64,000 nucleotides of DNA, from positions 29,753,294 to 29,817,293 of the forward strand of contig NC_063155.1 in NCBI RefSeq assembly GCF_020921035.1, written 5' to 3'. Source of the DNA: Rhodamnia argentea (Eukaryota; Streptophyta; Magnoliopsida; Myrtales; Myrtaceae). Position 1 is the first letter of the stretch; each line of letters starts with the position of its first letter. Position numbers and translations under genes: made by a program. The notes beneath the pieces were generated by a model. It was given only the letters and a program-made list of their open reading frames with translations. It searched no databases and was not told the origin of the DNA. Positions 10,635-22,620 of this stretch are shown in pieces.

Positions 10635-11471
10635 AGCCTAATACCCAAAAAAAACCTCCAACTTTAGCATTTGAGACAATTATATCAAAAATTGTTTTTT
10701 GTCTCATAAAAACCCCCAACTTTTATCTTTGTCTCAATTCTACAGGTTTAATACCCAAAAAAAAAAAAACCCTCAACTTTAGCATATATCCCAATTATGT
10801 CGAAATTTTTTATCTCATAAAAAATCGACAACTTTTATTTTTATCCAAATTCTACCACCGTCAGCCTTCCGATCATAGTCATCATTAGTCAATCCTACGT
10901 GGCTTGAATTTTCTCACCGAACTTACCAATGAATTTTCGAAATTTAGAAATAGTAGGTTTCACGAACAACAAGATTTTAGGTAGTTCGTCCAAATATCTC
11001 CATGTCTAGTCACTCTTTGGGCTGTTAAGTGTCAAAGAGAATACGAAACGTGCTGTCTTGAGTGACTATATATCTCCTAGCAATATGTAAGGGAAACAAA
11101 CAAAAGAAGAGAAGTTCGACATTTTTTTAAACCAGCGTTGCTGAGGTGTAATTCATTAATGACATGAAAATGACACATAAGATTAACTAATGGTGATTGT
11201 AGGAGAAAGGCTAATGGTGGTAAAATTGGGACAAAAGTAAAAGTTGAAGATTTTTTTATGAGACAAAAAAAGTTTTGAATATAATATGGGACATATGCTA
11301 AAGTTGAGGGGTTTTTTGGTATTAAGCCCAAGAGAATTGCGGCAAAAGTAAAAGTTTTGGGTAAAATTGGGATAAAAGTAAAAGTTGAAGATTTTTTATG
11401 AAATGAAAAAAAAGTTTTAAATTTAATTGTCACAACTGCTAAAGTTGAAGGTTTTTATGGGTATTGGGCCC
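10635..11471. mobile_element. Mutator-like non-autonomous TIR element, copy A
   Basis: The outer arms are long imperfect inverted repeats: left AGCCTAATACCCAAAAAAAA continuing to CAACTTTAGCA, and right, reverse-complemented, GGGCCCAATACCCATAAAAA continuing to CAACTTTAGCA. Each arm contains the motif twice. A perfect 9-bp target duplication gataaatta flanks it (10626-10634 and 11472-11480), the length usual for Mutator-like elements. No transposase is encoded. The copy B equivalent is 49278-50120 with the same target duplication. Confidence 0.85.
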
Positions 11472-11493
11472 GATAAATTATATAAGTAGTGAG

Positions 11494-11531
11494 CTTCTTC
11501 TTCTTCTTCTTCTTCTTCTTCTTCTTCTTCT
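11494..11531. repeat. CTT microsatellite, copy A
   Basis: About 12-13 CTT/TTC units next to the Mutator-like element. Copy B has a slightly different length (50144-50183). Confidence 0.95.
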
Positions 11532-12358
11532 GTTATATCACGATTAGTTTTTTTTTTGGTAGCTGAGTATAAAAAATTTGGGATAGTTGAGTATATGACT
11601 TAAATATCTATATTTTTTATAAAATTATATTTTGATCCTTAATTTATTGAAAATGCTTAAAATTGACCCGTGCGTGTCAAAAGGGCGTATCAAAATGCTG
11701 GATTCGCGTGTCGTTAGCATGTCTGAAACGCAGACCACGGGTCGATCCCATGTCGGAGAGTTTCGAGAGAATGTTGGACACGAAACGTAGACCCTCGGAG
11801 AGTGTCGGTACTTCATAGAATAGCATCTTGCATAAAGTTTGAGAGGATATTAATTGCTACTTTGGGTAAAAAGAATACTAAAATAAGAAAACAAATTCCC
11901 TTCGATTGATCTTGCCCCATATATGTTTTCTTTTCTTTCCTGCAATCTTATTTTAATTGATAATTCTAGGTACATATGCTAATTATGAAGTTAACCGATT
12001 TTACCACCGAAGTTTTCACTGACTTCGTGAATTTTATGAGACAACAATTCTAAAAAATTTTAAAATCATGTGGCACATTATCGTACTTGTTCATGAATTT
12101 CTTTTTCTATCTGTTTCAAACCCTTGTTTGGTCAGATTCATTATTTTGGAGCTCTAAATAGAAACAAATTCCGGCAGCATCTTATGAACAATGAGTAGAC
12201 CCCAAAAGTCGTATTTGCCTATACCGTGTAAGCAGCATGGGGTTTTATTGCGATTTAATACAATACATGAATCGATTGACGTAGTTAAGAATCAAAGGTC
12301 GTAAATTTAAACCTAAAGTGCCTTCCATGCTAGATTATGATCATAACATTAACGCTTA
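11532..12358. other. AT-rich intergenic stretch, copy A
   Basis: No coding segment or element ends could be supported. Confidence 0.45.
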
Positions 12359-12588
12359 GGCTGCGTTTGTTCAAAGAAAAATGCATTATTTGGAGAATAT
12401 TTTCCTAAAATTAATTGTTTGTATCGCCTAAAATAATTAGTCAATGAAAGATATTTTTATTGTTGACAATAATTTACGTCTAAACATTTTCATGGACGAT
12501 GAAAATATTTTTTCTTCATTTATTTATGCAAAAGACCCAAGCGATCATTTTTAGGTTCACTTATTACTTTGTGAAATAAACGAAGCTG
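12359..12588. mobile_element. MITE-like fragment, copy A
   Basis: It starts GGCTGCGTTTGTTCAAAG and ends near TTTGTGAAATAAACG, with an AT-rich inner part (GAGAATATTTTCCTAAAA, CATGGACGATGAAAATATT) like the element at 9876-10093. Its ends are degraded. Confidence 0.5.
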
Positions 12589-13186
12589 TAACAATTAGTT
12601 CGAAAGAGATACCCCAAACCATAAGGCGTTAAAAACTACTACACTTACAAGAATACATACATAATTCAATCGAAGTACTATTTTAACGGGCATTTTGTCG
12701 GTTGCTTATGAAAACTACCCGAGAAATGTCCAAGATGAGATTCCCAGGAATTGCAACTGACAGCTAAGTGAGGACCAGAGGTTCTTCGTGAGTTTTGATG
12801 GGGCCCTTGCCGTTTTGCTTTGATGAATCCCATAAAAAAATTTCCATAAACTGGAGTTCATCGATTTTGACGAAAGTATATAAGACTTTCTTAAGTTTCT
12901 TCGATAATATTTAAGCATAATGATGCATTTTTCCCAGAATGTCTTCGACAAAATATGAATATCCTCAGCAATGGCTGGACATAGGTCCTATCACAATGTG
13001 TAGTGTGTACGTACACAACCACACATAGGCTCGGAAAACGTTGGGTTAATACGGTTTTCGTTTCGACAACGGGTGAACCCACACTTGAAACAAATGAATG
13101 GTACAGTTTATTTGCTTATTTTATTTACAAACAAAAGACAAATTTGGATGACTTTTCTTTAAGCCGATACTGAGCGTGGGAGACTC
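12589..13186. other. Upstream region of the kiwellin-like gene, copy A
   Basis: Probably includes the promoter. Apart from the TATA box just after it, no motif can be assigned safely. The match to copy B is high throughout. Confidence 0.4.
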
Positions 13187-13193
13187 TATATAT
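13187..13193 (+). promoter_or_regulatory. TATA box of kiwellin-like gene, copy A
   Basis: TATATAT lies 66-72 bases before the start codon at 13259. That leaves a short 5' leader if transcription starts about 30 bases downstream. It is conserved in copy B. Confidence 0.7.
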
Positions 13194-13258
13194 GCACCTC
13201 CAAGTTTTCTTCTCTCCTCACCAAATCAACCTGAACATTCAATTTCGAAGGCCGAACA

Positions 13259-13858
13259 ATGAAGCACTTTGTGGCACTCTTTCTAGCTTCTCCTATCGTT
13301 ATCAGCATCACTCTCTTTTCATCTCCTTCCCATGCCGTCTCCTCGTGCAACGGCCCTTGTCAAATCCATGACGATCCCGACGTGGGCGCACACACTTATG
13401 CCAGTACTCTGTCATCCTCTGATGGAGGATGTCGACCCTCAGGCACTCTGCACTGCCACGGCAGGTCCTACCCTAAATACCGTTGCTCGCCCCCGGTAAC
13501 GTCTTCCACTCGAGCGACCTTGACGAACAACGACTTCAGCGAAGGCGGCGGCAGTGGGGCGTCGGAGTGCGGCGGCAGATTCCACGGGAACTCGGAGCTG
13601 ATTGTTGCCATGTCGACCGGGTGGTATGCCGGCGGGTCTCGATGCGGGCACAGGATCAAGATCAGATCAAGGAAGACGGGGAGGAGCGTGACGGCCAAGG
13701 TGGTCGACGAGTGCGACTCTGTGAATGGGTGCGCTGGTGGGCATGATGGTGAACCGCCGTGCCGGAATCACATTGTCGACGGTTCAAACGCGGTGTGGCA
13801 CGCTCTGGGGCTGGACATAGGAGTGGGTGAAGAGGATGTCACGTGGTCCATGGCATAA
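13259..13858 (+). CDS. Kiwellin-like (ripening-related) secreted protein, copy A
   Basis: A 199-residue intronless protein. Residues 1-26 form a signal peptide (hydrophobic core [15 protein letters not shown], ending near SHA). The mature protein matches the kiwellin/RIPER family of secreted cysteine-rich proteins with a double-psi beta-barrel fold: [52 protein letters not shown] and a VTWSMA end. Ten cysteines: 30, 34, 58, 66, 76, 104, 129, 152, 158, 168. Compared with typical kiwellins, the N-terminal cysteine-rich module is shortened: the segment between SCNGPC and DDPDVG is nearly absent. Some family members bind fungal effector enzymes in the apoplast; whether this one does is unknown. 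His171 stands where the family usually has Asn. The start is the first ATG after the TATA box and gives a good signal peptide. Confidence 0.93.
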   Translation: MKHFVALFLASPIVISITLFSSPSHAVSSCNGPCQIHDDPDVGAHTYASTLSSSDGGCRPSGTLHCHGRSYPKYRCSPPVTSSTRATLTNNDFSEGGGSGASECGGRFHGNSELIVAMSTGWYAGGSRCGHRIKIRSRKTGRSVTAKVVDECDSVNGCAGGHDGEPPCRNHIVDGSNAVWHALGLDIGVGEEDVTWSMA

Positions 13859-13983
13859 AAATCTTTGTGTTTTCCTTCCCCGGGGACGATCCAAATGAGA
13901 ATGGACACGTTCCTAGGGTGGAGGGTACCTGTTTGAGGCCTTGCGTTTATGTAGTTCAAATGTGCAAAATAAGATGTAAGTGC

Positions 13984-13989
13984 AATAAA
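13984..13989 (+). terminator. Possible polyadenylation signal, copy A
   Basis: AATAAA 126 bases after the stop codon of the kiwellin-like gene, conserved in copy B at 52648-52653. Confidence 0.55.
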
Positions 13990-14540
13990 ACTGTAAAAGA
14001 AAACTCGGAAAATGCTTGTAAGAGAAGAGAATATGCAGAGGCTGAAATAATAATAATAGTAATAGTAAGGCGTAGTAGTATTACCACGCTTGTCCTGTAA
14101 AAGACAAATTACATATTTGGGATAGATGAATGGGAGATTCCTTGTCAAGTATTCAACCAGCCTTCTAATGTGTATTCTTTGTTTCGAGTTGGTGATCCTT
14201 CCGTTAATAATAGAAAAGGAGATGCTAACGTGGCCATTAAAAAATGATACGTCTCCTTACATAACAATTAAAGTATAAAAACTTGTTTTCAAAAGTTCAG
14301 AAACATTAAAATTCAAAAACAACAAAAATTAGAAAAATGAATAAGAGAAATCAAAATAGAGGAGAAGTAGGGGACATGTAGCTGCAGTTGACGCGAAGGT
14401 GGTGTCGCCGCCACCCACGCATCAGTCAGGGCCGGCGTCCTTGGCCAGACTTAGGCAAAGCCACGTTAGCCCTCATTGCCCACTCCGCAAGCTGAAAAAG
14501 CAACGTGAGAGCACGCACGGGGGCTAGGGGAAGTGAGATA
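13990..14540. other. Downstream flank of the kiwellin-like gene, copy A
   Basis: An AT-rich part, then a GC-rich part (14380-14540) with CCCTCATTGCCC-like text that recurs in transposon interiors nearby. No gene is supported. Confidence 0.4.
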
Positions 14541-15123
14541 GTCAACTCTCACTCCGCCGACGGGGGTCGTGGCCCTCATTCAAATATGTAGCGAGGGGAC
14601 TACTACGTGACATCCTCTTCATGGACCACGTGAATATCGACCCTCGTTATCTGAGTGGTACGAAGATGGCTGTCTCACGTTTGATTCCATCTATTTAAGC
14701 CAACTTCTTTAGGATTTGAGACCAACTTTTATTGGGCGATAAAGTGCGCTGCTATGTCACAAGATATTATAGCTCTTTTTTCATCGGATGATTGCTTCAT
14801 TATCTATTCCATCAATGCATAATTCAGGAAATAGTATTCTCATGCGATTTCACAAATGTATTTTCACAATATTTATTGTAGGGGTCGATATTCATATAAA
14901 ATGGTGAATTATTGTTCTTCCCTCTGTTTGGAACGAGTAATGGGCCATGTGAAGAACATAAATGATGATGAGCCGAAGGAGGGACCAAAACAGCACCTTA
15001 TGGGATTCGGTCCACTTGAAATATCCTTTTATGACGATGAAGCCCATCTCAGATAAATATAATCCGGACCCAATAAATGCTATCGCTTGCACTGTGGAGC
15101 CGAACATTGTCCTGTGCCTGAAA

Positions 15124-15140
15124 GGGGGAAAAGTACCCAA

Positions 15141-15183
<43 letters not shown>

Positions 15184-15370
15184 CCTATTACATTGGTACC
15201 AATCAGTCCTAAATATTTCAATCAGATTAATTTAGTCATAAACCTTTTTGTATTAGTACCAATTCAGTCCATCAGGCCAATTTTGACCGAAAATCGTTGA
15301 TGCGACACACGGTCATCTTACGTGGCCGCGGCACAACCGGCATTGACGTGAACATTTTTAACATTTTTTT
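15124..15370. mobile_element. Partial Mutator-like TIR repeat, copy A
   Basis: Only the left arm is present: GGGGGAAAAGTACCC, then CAGTCCTAAATATTTCAATC, CAATTTTGACCGAAAATCG and a stretch ending in T-rich DNA. The same family has complete members at 19459 and 20563. Confidence 0.6.
15143..15179. repeat. AT microsatellite, copy A only
   Basis: (AT)18 or so, inside the left end of a Mutator-like repeat (GGGGGAAAAGTACCC at 15124). Copy B has a short poly-A instead at about 53812. Confidence 0.95.
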
Positions 15371-16237
15371 AAATAAATTTTTACTTTTTTATATTGACGC
15401 CTAAGTGTGCATGTCATGATCCCTAAAGCATTCGTGCAAAGATAATTTCACGTTGATAAATGTATGCTGCAAAAGTCTTACATGTGATCATATTTACGTT
15501 GAAACATTTCCAGATTGAAGTGAAGGCAGACGCCCTTGTCACCCCGCCACAATACTGCCATGGACGAAACATAGCAGTGCTACAACGAATTCTCTTCTTT
15601 CGCGCATCGGATCTAGTCATGAAATTTAACCCTATCCTCGTCGTCTTCCCTTCCCACAAGACAATTCATCCTTTCGGTTCTGCTGTGAGTTGATCCCCAG
15701 GAGAATACGCATTTATGAAGTGGTAGGCTAAAATTTCCAGCATGAAGATTTCTATCACATTCAATTTCGGTAAAGCCCCAGCGTTCTCCATTTGCGAGAA
15801 TTATTAATGGTTAGAGACGAATTCACGACCAATTGCGGCCCGTTGATTTGTTCAAGGTTAAATGTAACAATTTTCTTTTCCAAGTTTAAAGTCGGTTCTC
15901 GATTAATTTGTCGAATTGCTCGTATCCTTTGCATTTCAATCGACTTTTACATTTAAATTTAAAACACCTCGCTTCTTCTTCATGTGTCATTGCCGTGCGA
16001 CATGACATGTGGATGAAATTTCTTCTTGTGTGTGGCGCAATATGCGAGTTTCACTAATATACCGAATTAAACACCGAAATATTTTACTTCGATTATGAAA
16101 GAAATTAATGTCGTTAGACTAATTTGAACGGAATACATAAGTGAAATCCATTTTGGGTGGGTGGAGAATGAATGCGCCGCAGTTGAGTAGATCTCTAAGC
16201 ATGTTTAAGTTACAATCAAAAGCATGATTACGAGGGA

Positions 16238-16712
16238 AAATTGCCGAAAAGTTCTAAACTTACTGCATATGTAACAACTCAATCTTAAATCTTTTGACGA
16301 TTTGCAAAATTAGTCTTTCCGACAAATTTTGGCCTGAAATCACCGTGAATGACCGTAGTGCCACGTAGGATGGTCAATGCTGATGTAGATAATTTTTATA
16401 TTTTTAAAAAAATTTAATTATTTTTTCTTTTTCTTTATTTTCCTTTTTTTTTCTATGAAGTCTAGCTGACAATTGCCGGTCACTGGATGAGGGTGAAGGC
16501 CGATGTGATTGGTGAGGTTTAACCAGGCTTAGAAGGGAAAAATGGAAAGGAAGAAAAAAGACAATAATAAAAAAGAGAAGAAAAAAAACTTACAAAATAT
16601 TAGAAATTGTTTAAACAATAAAAATATTGTTTATATCAGGGATTTCCGGCCAAAATTGATTAGTAGAATTAATTTGACAAATAGTCTAAAGGTTTAGGTA
16701 CAATCTGCTTTT
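16238..16712. mobile_element. Mutator-like TIR element, copy A
   Basis: The left arm (GGGAAAATTGCCGAAAAGTT to CAAATTTTGGCCTGAAATCA) and right arm (TTTCCGGCCAAAATTG to GTCTAAAGGTTTAGG) are inverted, with a GC-richer centre. In copy B the right arm and everything to 17287 is missing, so copy A keeps the older state. Confidence 0.7.
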
Positions 16713-17395
16713 TTTTCTCTCCTCCCTAGGGTTCTCTCATCTCCCTCTCATCTTCACACATCCGTCTTCTTCAATCTCTAGGGAGGAGAGGGTTTGAGCT
16801 AAATCTTTATCTTCCCTGCCTTTTTATTTTTCTTTGGTTGATTTGGTTTTATGTTTTCTTTTTCTCGCTTTTCTCCCATTTTGAGGAGTTTTCTCTCTTT
16901 GATCTAGTTTAACTCTAGAAGATTCTCTCTCACATTTCGGAGAAGTTTTTACCTCGACCTTGTTCAGATTTGGGGATTTTTGCCTATGTGATGTCGGGAT
17001 CTCGCTTTCCTCGAGTTTCATTGGTGTACAAGTCTAGGTTCGAAGGAGATCGGGAGCACGTCACCCTCATTTGTCTCAGATTTATGCTTGTTTAACCTTG
17101 TTACTATGGACCGGGTGCCGAACCTAGGCGTGCCCTGCCGAAAGGTGAAGCTGTGGCAATAGTTGGAGACCTCGATGTGTGTGCTCAGTATCGAAGACAG
17201 ATTATTGATCTGACGCCGATTTTGATTGAAAGAAGTCATAAATTCACTCTTTCACCGTGTGACCCCTAATCTTGTTTCATCTTGATATATAGAGCTTGTT
17301 TTGATTTAGAGTTGTTTGAGTTTTATCTTGATTTGTAATTGGAGTGCGTTGTTGCTCTCTTGTACTTTTGAAGAAATGAATTGAATGTTAATTTG
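16713..17395. other. Unassigned stretch, present in full only in copy A
   Basis: A pyrimidine-rich start (CTCTCCTCCCTAGGG) is followed by text that reads like an untranslated leader or a non-LTR element tail, ending TTGTACTTTTGAAGAAATG. I could not find a coding frame or define element ends. Most of it (to 17287) is deleted in copy B. Confidence 0.4.
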
Positions 17396-18218
17396 ACAAA
17401 AAAGAAATTGATCAAATTAAAAGATTTAAGATTGAATGGACACAAGTACAAAAAATTTAGACTTTTTTCATAATGTTCCCATGATTATGATGACAATGAC
17501 CTCATCAAAGCTTCTGGTCTCCAACGAGAAATCCCTTTTTCACAAAATCAAATATCATCATGTAGGAAAAATTCATACCATGTTTAAAGTGGTGAATTCA
17601 AACCAAGTAAACGGTAGATAACATGTGCAACACACGCAAAGCTTTTTTCTTGCTTCCGTGAGGGCATGAGTTTAGGACACGTCACATGTAATTGAGAAAT
17701 ACGGTTTTGACTAAATCAAGTCAAATTTGAATAACTCTTTGCACTAAATTCTCATTGAAAATTTCAGGTAATTGTGAAATAGGCCTTAAAGTGAAGATGG
17801 TGACTCACACGATGACCGAGGCACGAGCATGTTGGTCCACATCTTTCATTCTTAAATTGGGGTTTTTCCATAGTTTGAAACTCGCTGGGACTTGTGAGTC
17901 TCGTAAAATGTAACTTTTTCGGTAGGCCATTGACATTTGCCATCACGCAACGACGGAGTCATGGAATGAAGCAACACAAATGCTCTCTTGTGCCATTTCA
18001 TTCCGTATATTATAATAATAAATCACGAATTCATCTAACAGCTTAAATTTTCAGATCAATTGATAGTGATCTAATAAAATCTCACCTATACAAAGAGCAT
18101 ATAAATTGGTACACAAGTAATAAGCAACTCTCACTAGCCTCGGCAAGTATCCTCCTTGACCTCGCTTCATTTCGCCAACGTTGGCCCTCGCCCTCGTTCA
18201 AATCTATAGCGAGGGGAT

Positions 18219-19066
18219 TGATGGAAGCGCGCAGCAGAAGCCCAATACATTTGCCTAGAGGGATCACCAAGAGAGAGCCCAAGTACGAGCCCCGTTAACA
18301 TATCTAGTCAAACTCACCTGCACTTAAAAACTTAAGCTAATGAGTTATAAGCCAACATTGATATATTAATTACTCCACACCACTTCGATTCTCCGAGGTG
18401 AGATTTCTTTAACACAACTCACTCACATGTGCATCCTAACAATCTCCCCCTCACGTGTGAACTCGGTGTTAGATCCAATCTACTTCTCCTTAATTTAGGT
18501 ATCCTTCTGCATCAACTTATCTCAAGTTGAATAGCCCAACTTCATAACCATGAAGTCTATCTTTGGGCCTGCTCAGTAATCGCATGGGACACTAACCATC
18601 GGCTCTGATACCATTTGATGGGAGCGCGCAGCAGAAGGCCGATATTTTCGTCTAGGGAGATCACCAAGAGAGAGCCCAAGTCCGAGTCCGTTAATATATC
18701 CAGTCAAACATACCTTCACTCAAAAGCTTAGACTTCGTGGTTATGGAATTGGGCTATTCAACTTGAGATAAGTTGATGTGGAAGATACCTAAATTAAGGG
18801 AAAGCAGATCGGACCTAATACCGAGTTCACACGTGAGGGGAAGATTGTTAGAATGCACGTGTGAGTGAGTTGTGTTAAAGAAATCTCACATCGGAGAATC
18901 GAAGTGGTGTGGAGTAGTTAATATATCAATGTTGGCTCATAACTCATTAGTTTAAGCTTTTGAGTAAATGTGAGTTTGACTGGATATGTTAATGGGCTCA
19001 GACTTGGGCTCCCTCTTAATATCTCCCCCAATGAAGATATCGGACTTCTGCTGCGCACTCCCATCA
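18219..19066. mobile_element. Palindromic TRIM retroelement, copy A
   Basis: A small LTR element without coding capacity, arranged as a near-palindrome. On the reverse strand: LTR 18219-18441 (TGTTAGGATGCAC to CATCA), polypurine tract 18442-18451, inner part, primer-binding site 18601-18613 (TGGTATCAGAGCC, matching initiator tRNA-Met) and half of a second LTR 18616-18730. It is then joined head-on to a forward-strand inner part 18731-18845 and a complete LTR 18846-19066. The arms are more than 300 bases long and would pair in one transcript. No matching target duplication flanks the whole unit, so it arose by inversion or by two insertions. Confidence 0.8.
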
Positions 19067-19458
19067 AAGACGACCCTCACCCGGATTTCGGGTGATGCTG
19101 ACCCTTGCCATCAGAGTTGTTCGGCAATGGTGGTCTCAAGTTTGATTCTATCTATTTCATCCGACCTCCTTAAAATGGAGACTATATTTTATTGGGCGAC
19201 CAAGTGCGGTGCTATGTCATGAGGTGCTATAACTCTTTAAATTTTCTTGGTCCTTTATGCCCATGTTCTTACCAATACACGCGTCCATACATCCATACGT
19301 ACGTACGTGAATATTCCAAAAGGAATCTGTGATTTCACGTCTTGAATCCATGTCAAAATTGTTTCATTGTTTATACTATCAATGTATATTTCAGACCATC
19401 AATGTATATTTCAAAGGGTTTTCTCGTTTGAGACAGGAAGCTTTGATGGACCATTTAA

Positions 19459-20149
19459 GGGAAAAATGCCAAAATAGTCCTAAACGTATTGCATCGGTAC
19501 CAATTCAATCTTAAACCTTTTAATTAGATTAATTCAGTCTTAATTTTTTTTCCATTGGTACCAATTGAGTTCATCCGGTCAATTTTGGTAGGAAAATGTT
19601 GACAAGAACGTTGGCCGTCTTTCGTGGTACGGTCGTCGCCGACGTGGATATTTTTAATATTATTTTAAATTTTAAAATATTTTTTCTTTTCTTTCTTCCT
19701 TTTTTGGACTTTTTTTTTTTTTGTCCTACAAGGGGGTCCTGGCCCTCACCCCCGAGCTAGGCGAGGTTGCCGATTTGCACGTCATGGTCTCACCTTGACG
19801 AAGCGAGGGCCGCAATAGCCTCTCTCGGGGCTAGTGAGGGCTACGGCGCCCTCGCCCGCGGCCCTTGCATGTGGTTGCATGTGGTTGGGGAGGGTCAGCT
19901 GGTGACCAATAACAAAACCCAACCCAGATAAGAAAAATAAATCAAAAAATTATTTTAAAAATTAAAATAAAAATAAATTTTGTCCATGTCCCATCCCACA
20001 TTAGAGGGCCGACGTTCACGTCAATAATTTCGAATGGACTCAATTGGTACCAATGCAAAAATGTTTATAAATAAATTGATCCAATTAATAGATTTATGAC
20101 TAAATTAGTATCAATGCAATAAATTTAAAACTTTTTTGGTACTTTTTCC
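19459..20149. mobile_element. Mutator-like TIR element, copy A
   Basis: Left end GGGAAAAATGCCAAAATAGT, right end (reversed) GGAAAAAGTACCAAAAAAGT, inverted arms of about 200 bases around a GC-rich centre (CGAGGTTGCC, CTCGCCCGCGG). No open frame and no clear target duplication. Confidence 0.75.
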
Positions 20150-20562
20150 TATATTTTGAAATATTGTATCTCTATACGATTTCACAAATGTCTTTTGGAA
20201 GGAGTGATGGGCCCCGTGAAAAAACATCAATGATGATGGGCATATTTTCATTAAAATATTTTTCATGACTATGAAGATCTTCTCATATAAGTTAAAATAA
20301 TTTTTTATGACGATGAAGCCCTTCTCAGAGATAAGTATGCTCTGGACCCTTAAAATGCCCCACTAAACTCACGGGACTCGAACTAATTTCGAGGGAATGA
20401 CCGAATATAGAATTGTTTGCCTCGGCGGCAAATGGAGTCAAACATTGTTCTAGGCCTAAAACCATATTTCATAAGGAACGTTTTGATCAAAATATTAGCC
20501 ACAGTTGATTTAAAGAAAGTACTTTAACAAAATCGGAGACACTTCATCTAGTTATTTAAAAA

Positions 20563-21368
20563 GGGAAAAAATACCAAAAAAATCATAAAACTGTTGCACT
20601 TTTTGTCAATTCAATCTTAAACATTTCAATTGAGCTAATCAAGTCTTAAACATTTTCATGTTTTACAAGTAAGTCAATCCGGTCAATTTTGGCCAGAAAT
20701 AACTAAAGTGGACGCTGAACATCATACATGGCTCGACCAACGCTGACTTGGACATTTTTAATAATATTTTTAGAATTTTCGTTTCTTTTTTTCCCCCTTT
20801 TCCTTACGTTTTTTTGTTTGTTTTATAGTGAAGGTCGACAACATTTGCTGGATTTGGGCAAGGGCTACGACACCCTCGCCGGCCATTAGGCAAAGGCTCG
20901 TGTCGTGGCCCTCTCTGTGACCTGGCCAAGGCTTAGTGGCCCTTGTCGGCCAAAGTGAGGGCGCACGAGCCCCCTACTAGACACGGTTTGGGCCATGACG
21001 CCCTTGCTCGAGGCCGGCCAAGCCCTCGTCTAGCCCGGATCTAGCGAGGGCTTGCATGCCCTCGCTTTGGCCGATGGGGGCGTCGACGCCTTCACCTAGA
21101 AACAAAAGAAAAAGGTAAGGAAAAGGGAAAAATCATACAAAAAAAAAAATCAAAAAAGATTAAAATATTATTTTAAAATGTTTGCGTCGGCGTCAATCGT
21201 GCCACACGGAACGGCCGACGTTAATGTTAGCGATTTTCTGGCAAAAATTGGCCTAATGGAGTTAATTGGCAAAACGAAAAATGTTTAAAATTCAATTGGC
21301 ACAATCAAAATGTTTCGACTAAATTGGTAAAAGTATAATAAATTTATGACTTTTTTGATAATTTTTCC
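20563..21368. mobile_element. Mutator-like TIR element with 9-bp target duplication, copy A
   Basis: The inverted arms begin GGGAAAAAATACC and, on the other end reversed, GGAAAAATTATCAAAAAAGT. A perfect 9-bp target duplication atttaaaaa flanks it (20554-20562 and 21369-21377). The centre is GC-rich (CCCTCGCCGGCC, GAGGGCGCACGAG) and unlike the AT-rich arms, as in elements that have picked up other DNA. No transposase. Confidence 0.85.
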
Positions 21369-21719
21369 ATTTAAAAAGTGACAAGATACATTTCCTCATC
21401 AATAGCTCCCGTGGTTTCTTTTAATAAAGAGGTGCTAGCATAACAATCACCGATACTATTGAAAGTAACGATGGTATGTGGGCCACTAGTTGTAATGGAA
21501 GGGAGACAAATTTTGATCATCACGCTAGAGTAACACCGGTTGTCTTTTCTATGAAGCACATATTGTGACCTGCATCTCACCGCTACTAATGGAGGGGATA
21601 AGAAACATTGCCGGGCATCGGTCTAATCTTTTTCTTCACGGAAGCTCGATCCATCACCCTATTTACATAAACGCCTAAGTATAAATGTTGTGACCCTAGA
21701 AGCATTTGTGCGAAGAAAA

Positions 21720-22300
21720 ATTCGAAAAAATTGTCCAAAAATTTATCAACCTATCATACTTTTGCCAATTCACTTCTAAACTTTTTAATTTTACTAGTTG
21801 AATTCAAAACTTTTTCAAGTTTTTTCAATTGAGTCCATTCGAATAATTTTGGTTAGAAATTACTTACGTAGACGCCGGCCGTCATATGTGCCATGGTCGC
21901 CGTTGTCTTGGATAACTTTTAATAATACTTTAATATTTTTTGAATATTTTAGTTTTTGTCTTTTCTTTGTCTTTTTACAATTGTGGCCTGCGATAGTTGT
22001 TGGCAAAACGTTAAAAGGTTTAGAATCCAATTGGTAAAATTAAAAAGTTTAGAGATTAATAGGTAAAAGTGCAAAACTGTTACCACGCCACAATACCGCC
22101 ATAAACAAACATAACAATACTACAACTTTTATTTGTGCCAATTCAATTCTAAAACTTTTATTTTGCCTAATTTAATCGTAAAGCTTTAGACGATTTGTCA
22201 ATTTAGTCATTTCGACTAATTTTGATCGAAAATCTTTGATATGGATACTGACAGTATAGTGTAGGATGACCAACACTAAAATTTGTATAATAGATATTAT
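21720..22300. mobile_element. Mutator-like TIR fragments, copy A
   Basis: Two partial members side by side. One runs 21720-22080 with arms (CCAATTCACTTCTAAAC; CCAATTGGTAAAATTAAAAAG). The other is a left arm only, 22130-22300 (TGCCAATTCAATTCTAAAAC; ATTTTGATCGAAAATC). Confidence 0.55.
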
Positions 22301-22379
22301 CAACAAGGATCATCTCCATGAGACTACATCATTACAGTGGCGGGGCTAAAATAAATATTCCTTTAAGATTATTTTCGCA

Positions 22380-22620
22380 AGGAATTGAGAGCTAAACATT
22401 ATGTACGTTATTAGATGTAATTGGGGCTTGAAAAACACTAAGAGTGTTTGAGTGACTCAAGTCTAGTTTGTAATCTCCGTGTATCACTTGATCTATAGTG
22501 AAATTCGTTGTTGTTCTCCCCGTGGGCGTAGGTCTCTACGACCGAATCACGTATATGTGGTGGCCGATTTATTTTCTTGTTCTATCTATTTATTGATCGA
22601 TCGCTTGGTTCCACGCAACA
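22380..22620 (+). mobile_element. LTR 3' end remnant, copy A
   Basis: It matches the last ~240 bases of the solo LTR at 31844-32750: AGGAATTGAGAG, AATTGGGGCTTG, GAGTGTTTGAGT, TTTGTAATCTCCG, GACCGAATCACGTA and an ending CGCAACA. The 5' part is not recognisable. Confidence 0.75.

Larger units (their letters stand above)
14541..18004. repeat. Older duplicated block, unit I, copy A
   Basis: Its landmarks recur in the same order in 18125-23870 at roughly 75-85% identity by eye: GTCAACTCTCACT with CGAGGGGA; TTTTATTGGGCGA; GATGAAGCCC-TCTCAGA; ACGCCTAAGT; TCCAGCATGAAGA-TTC; TTCAATTTCGGT; TGACCTCATCA-AGCTTC; and CATTGACATTTGCCAT near the end. The intervening mobile elements differ between the units, so the block was copied before those insertions. 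Confidence 0.85.

Noticed and set aside
13439..14148. Reverse-strand frames over the kiwellin-like gene
   Set aside because: They are antisense to a protein with clear family motifs and signal peptide.
18219..19066. Cassandra-type TRIM carrying a 5S rRNA segment
   Set aside because: I found no 5S-like text in the LTRs.
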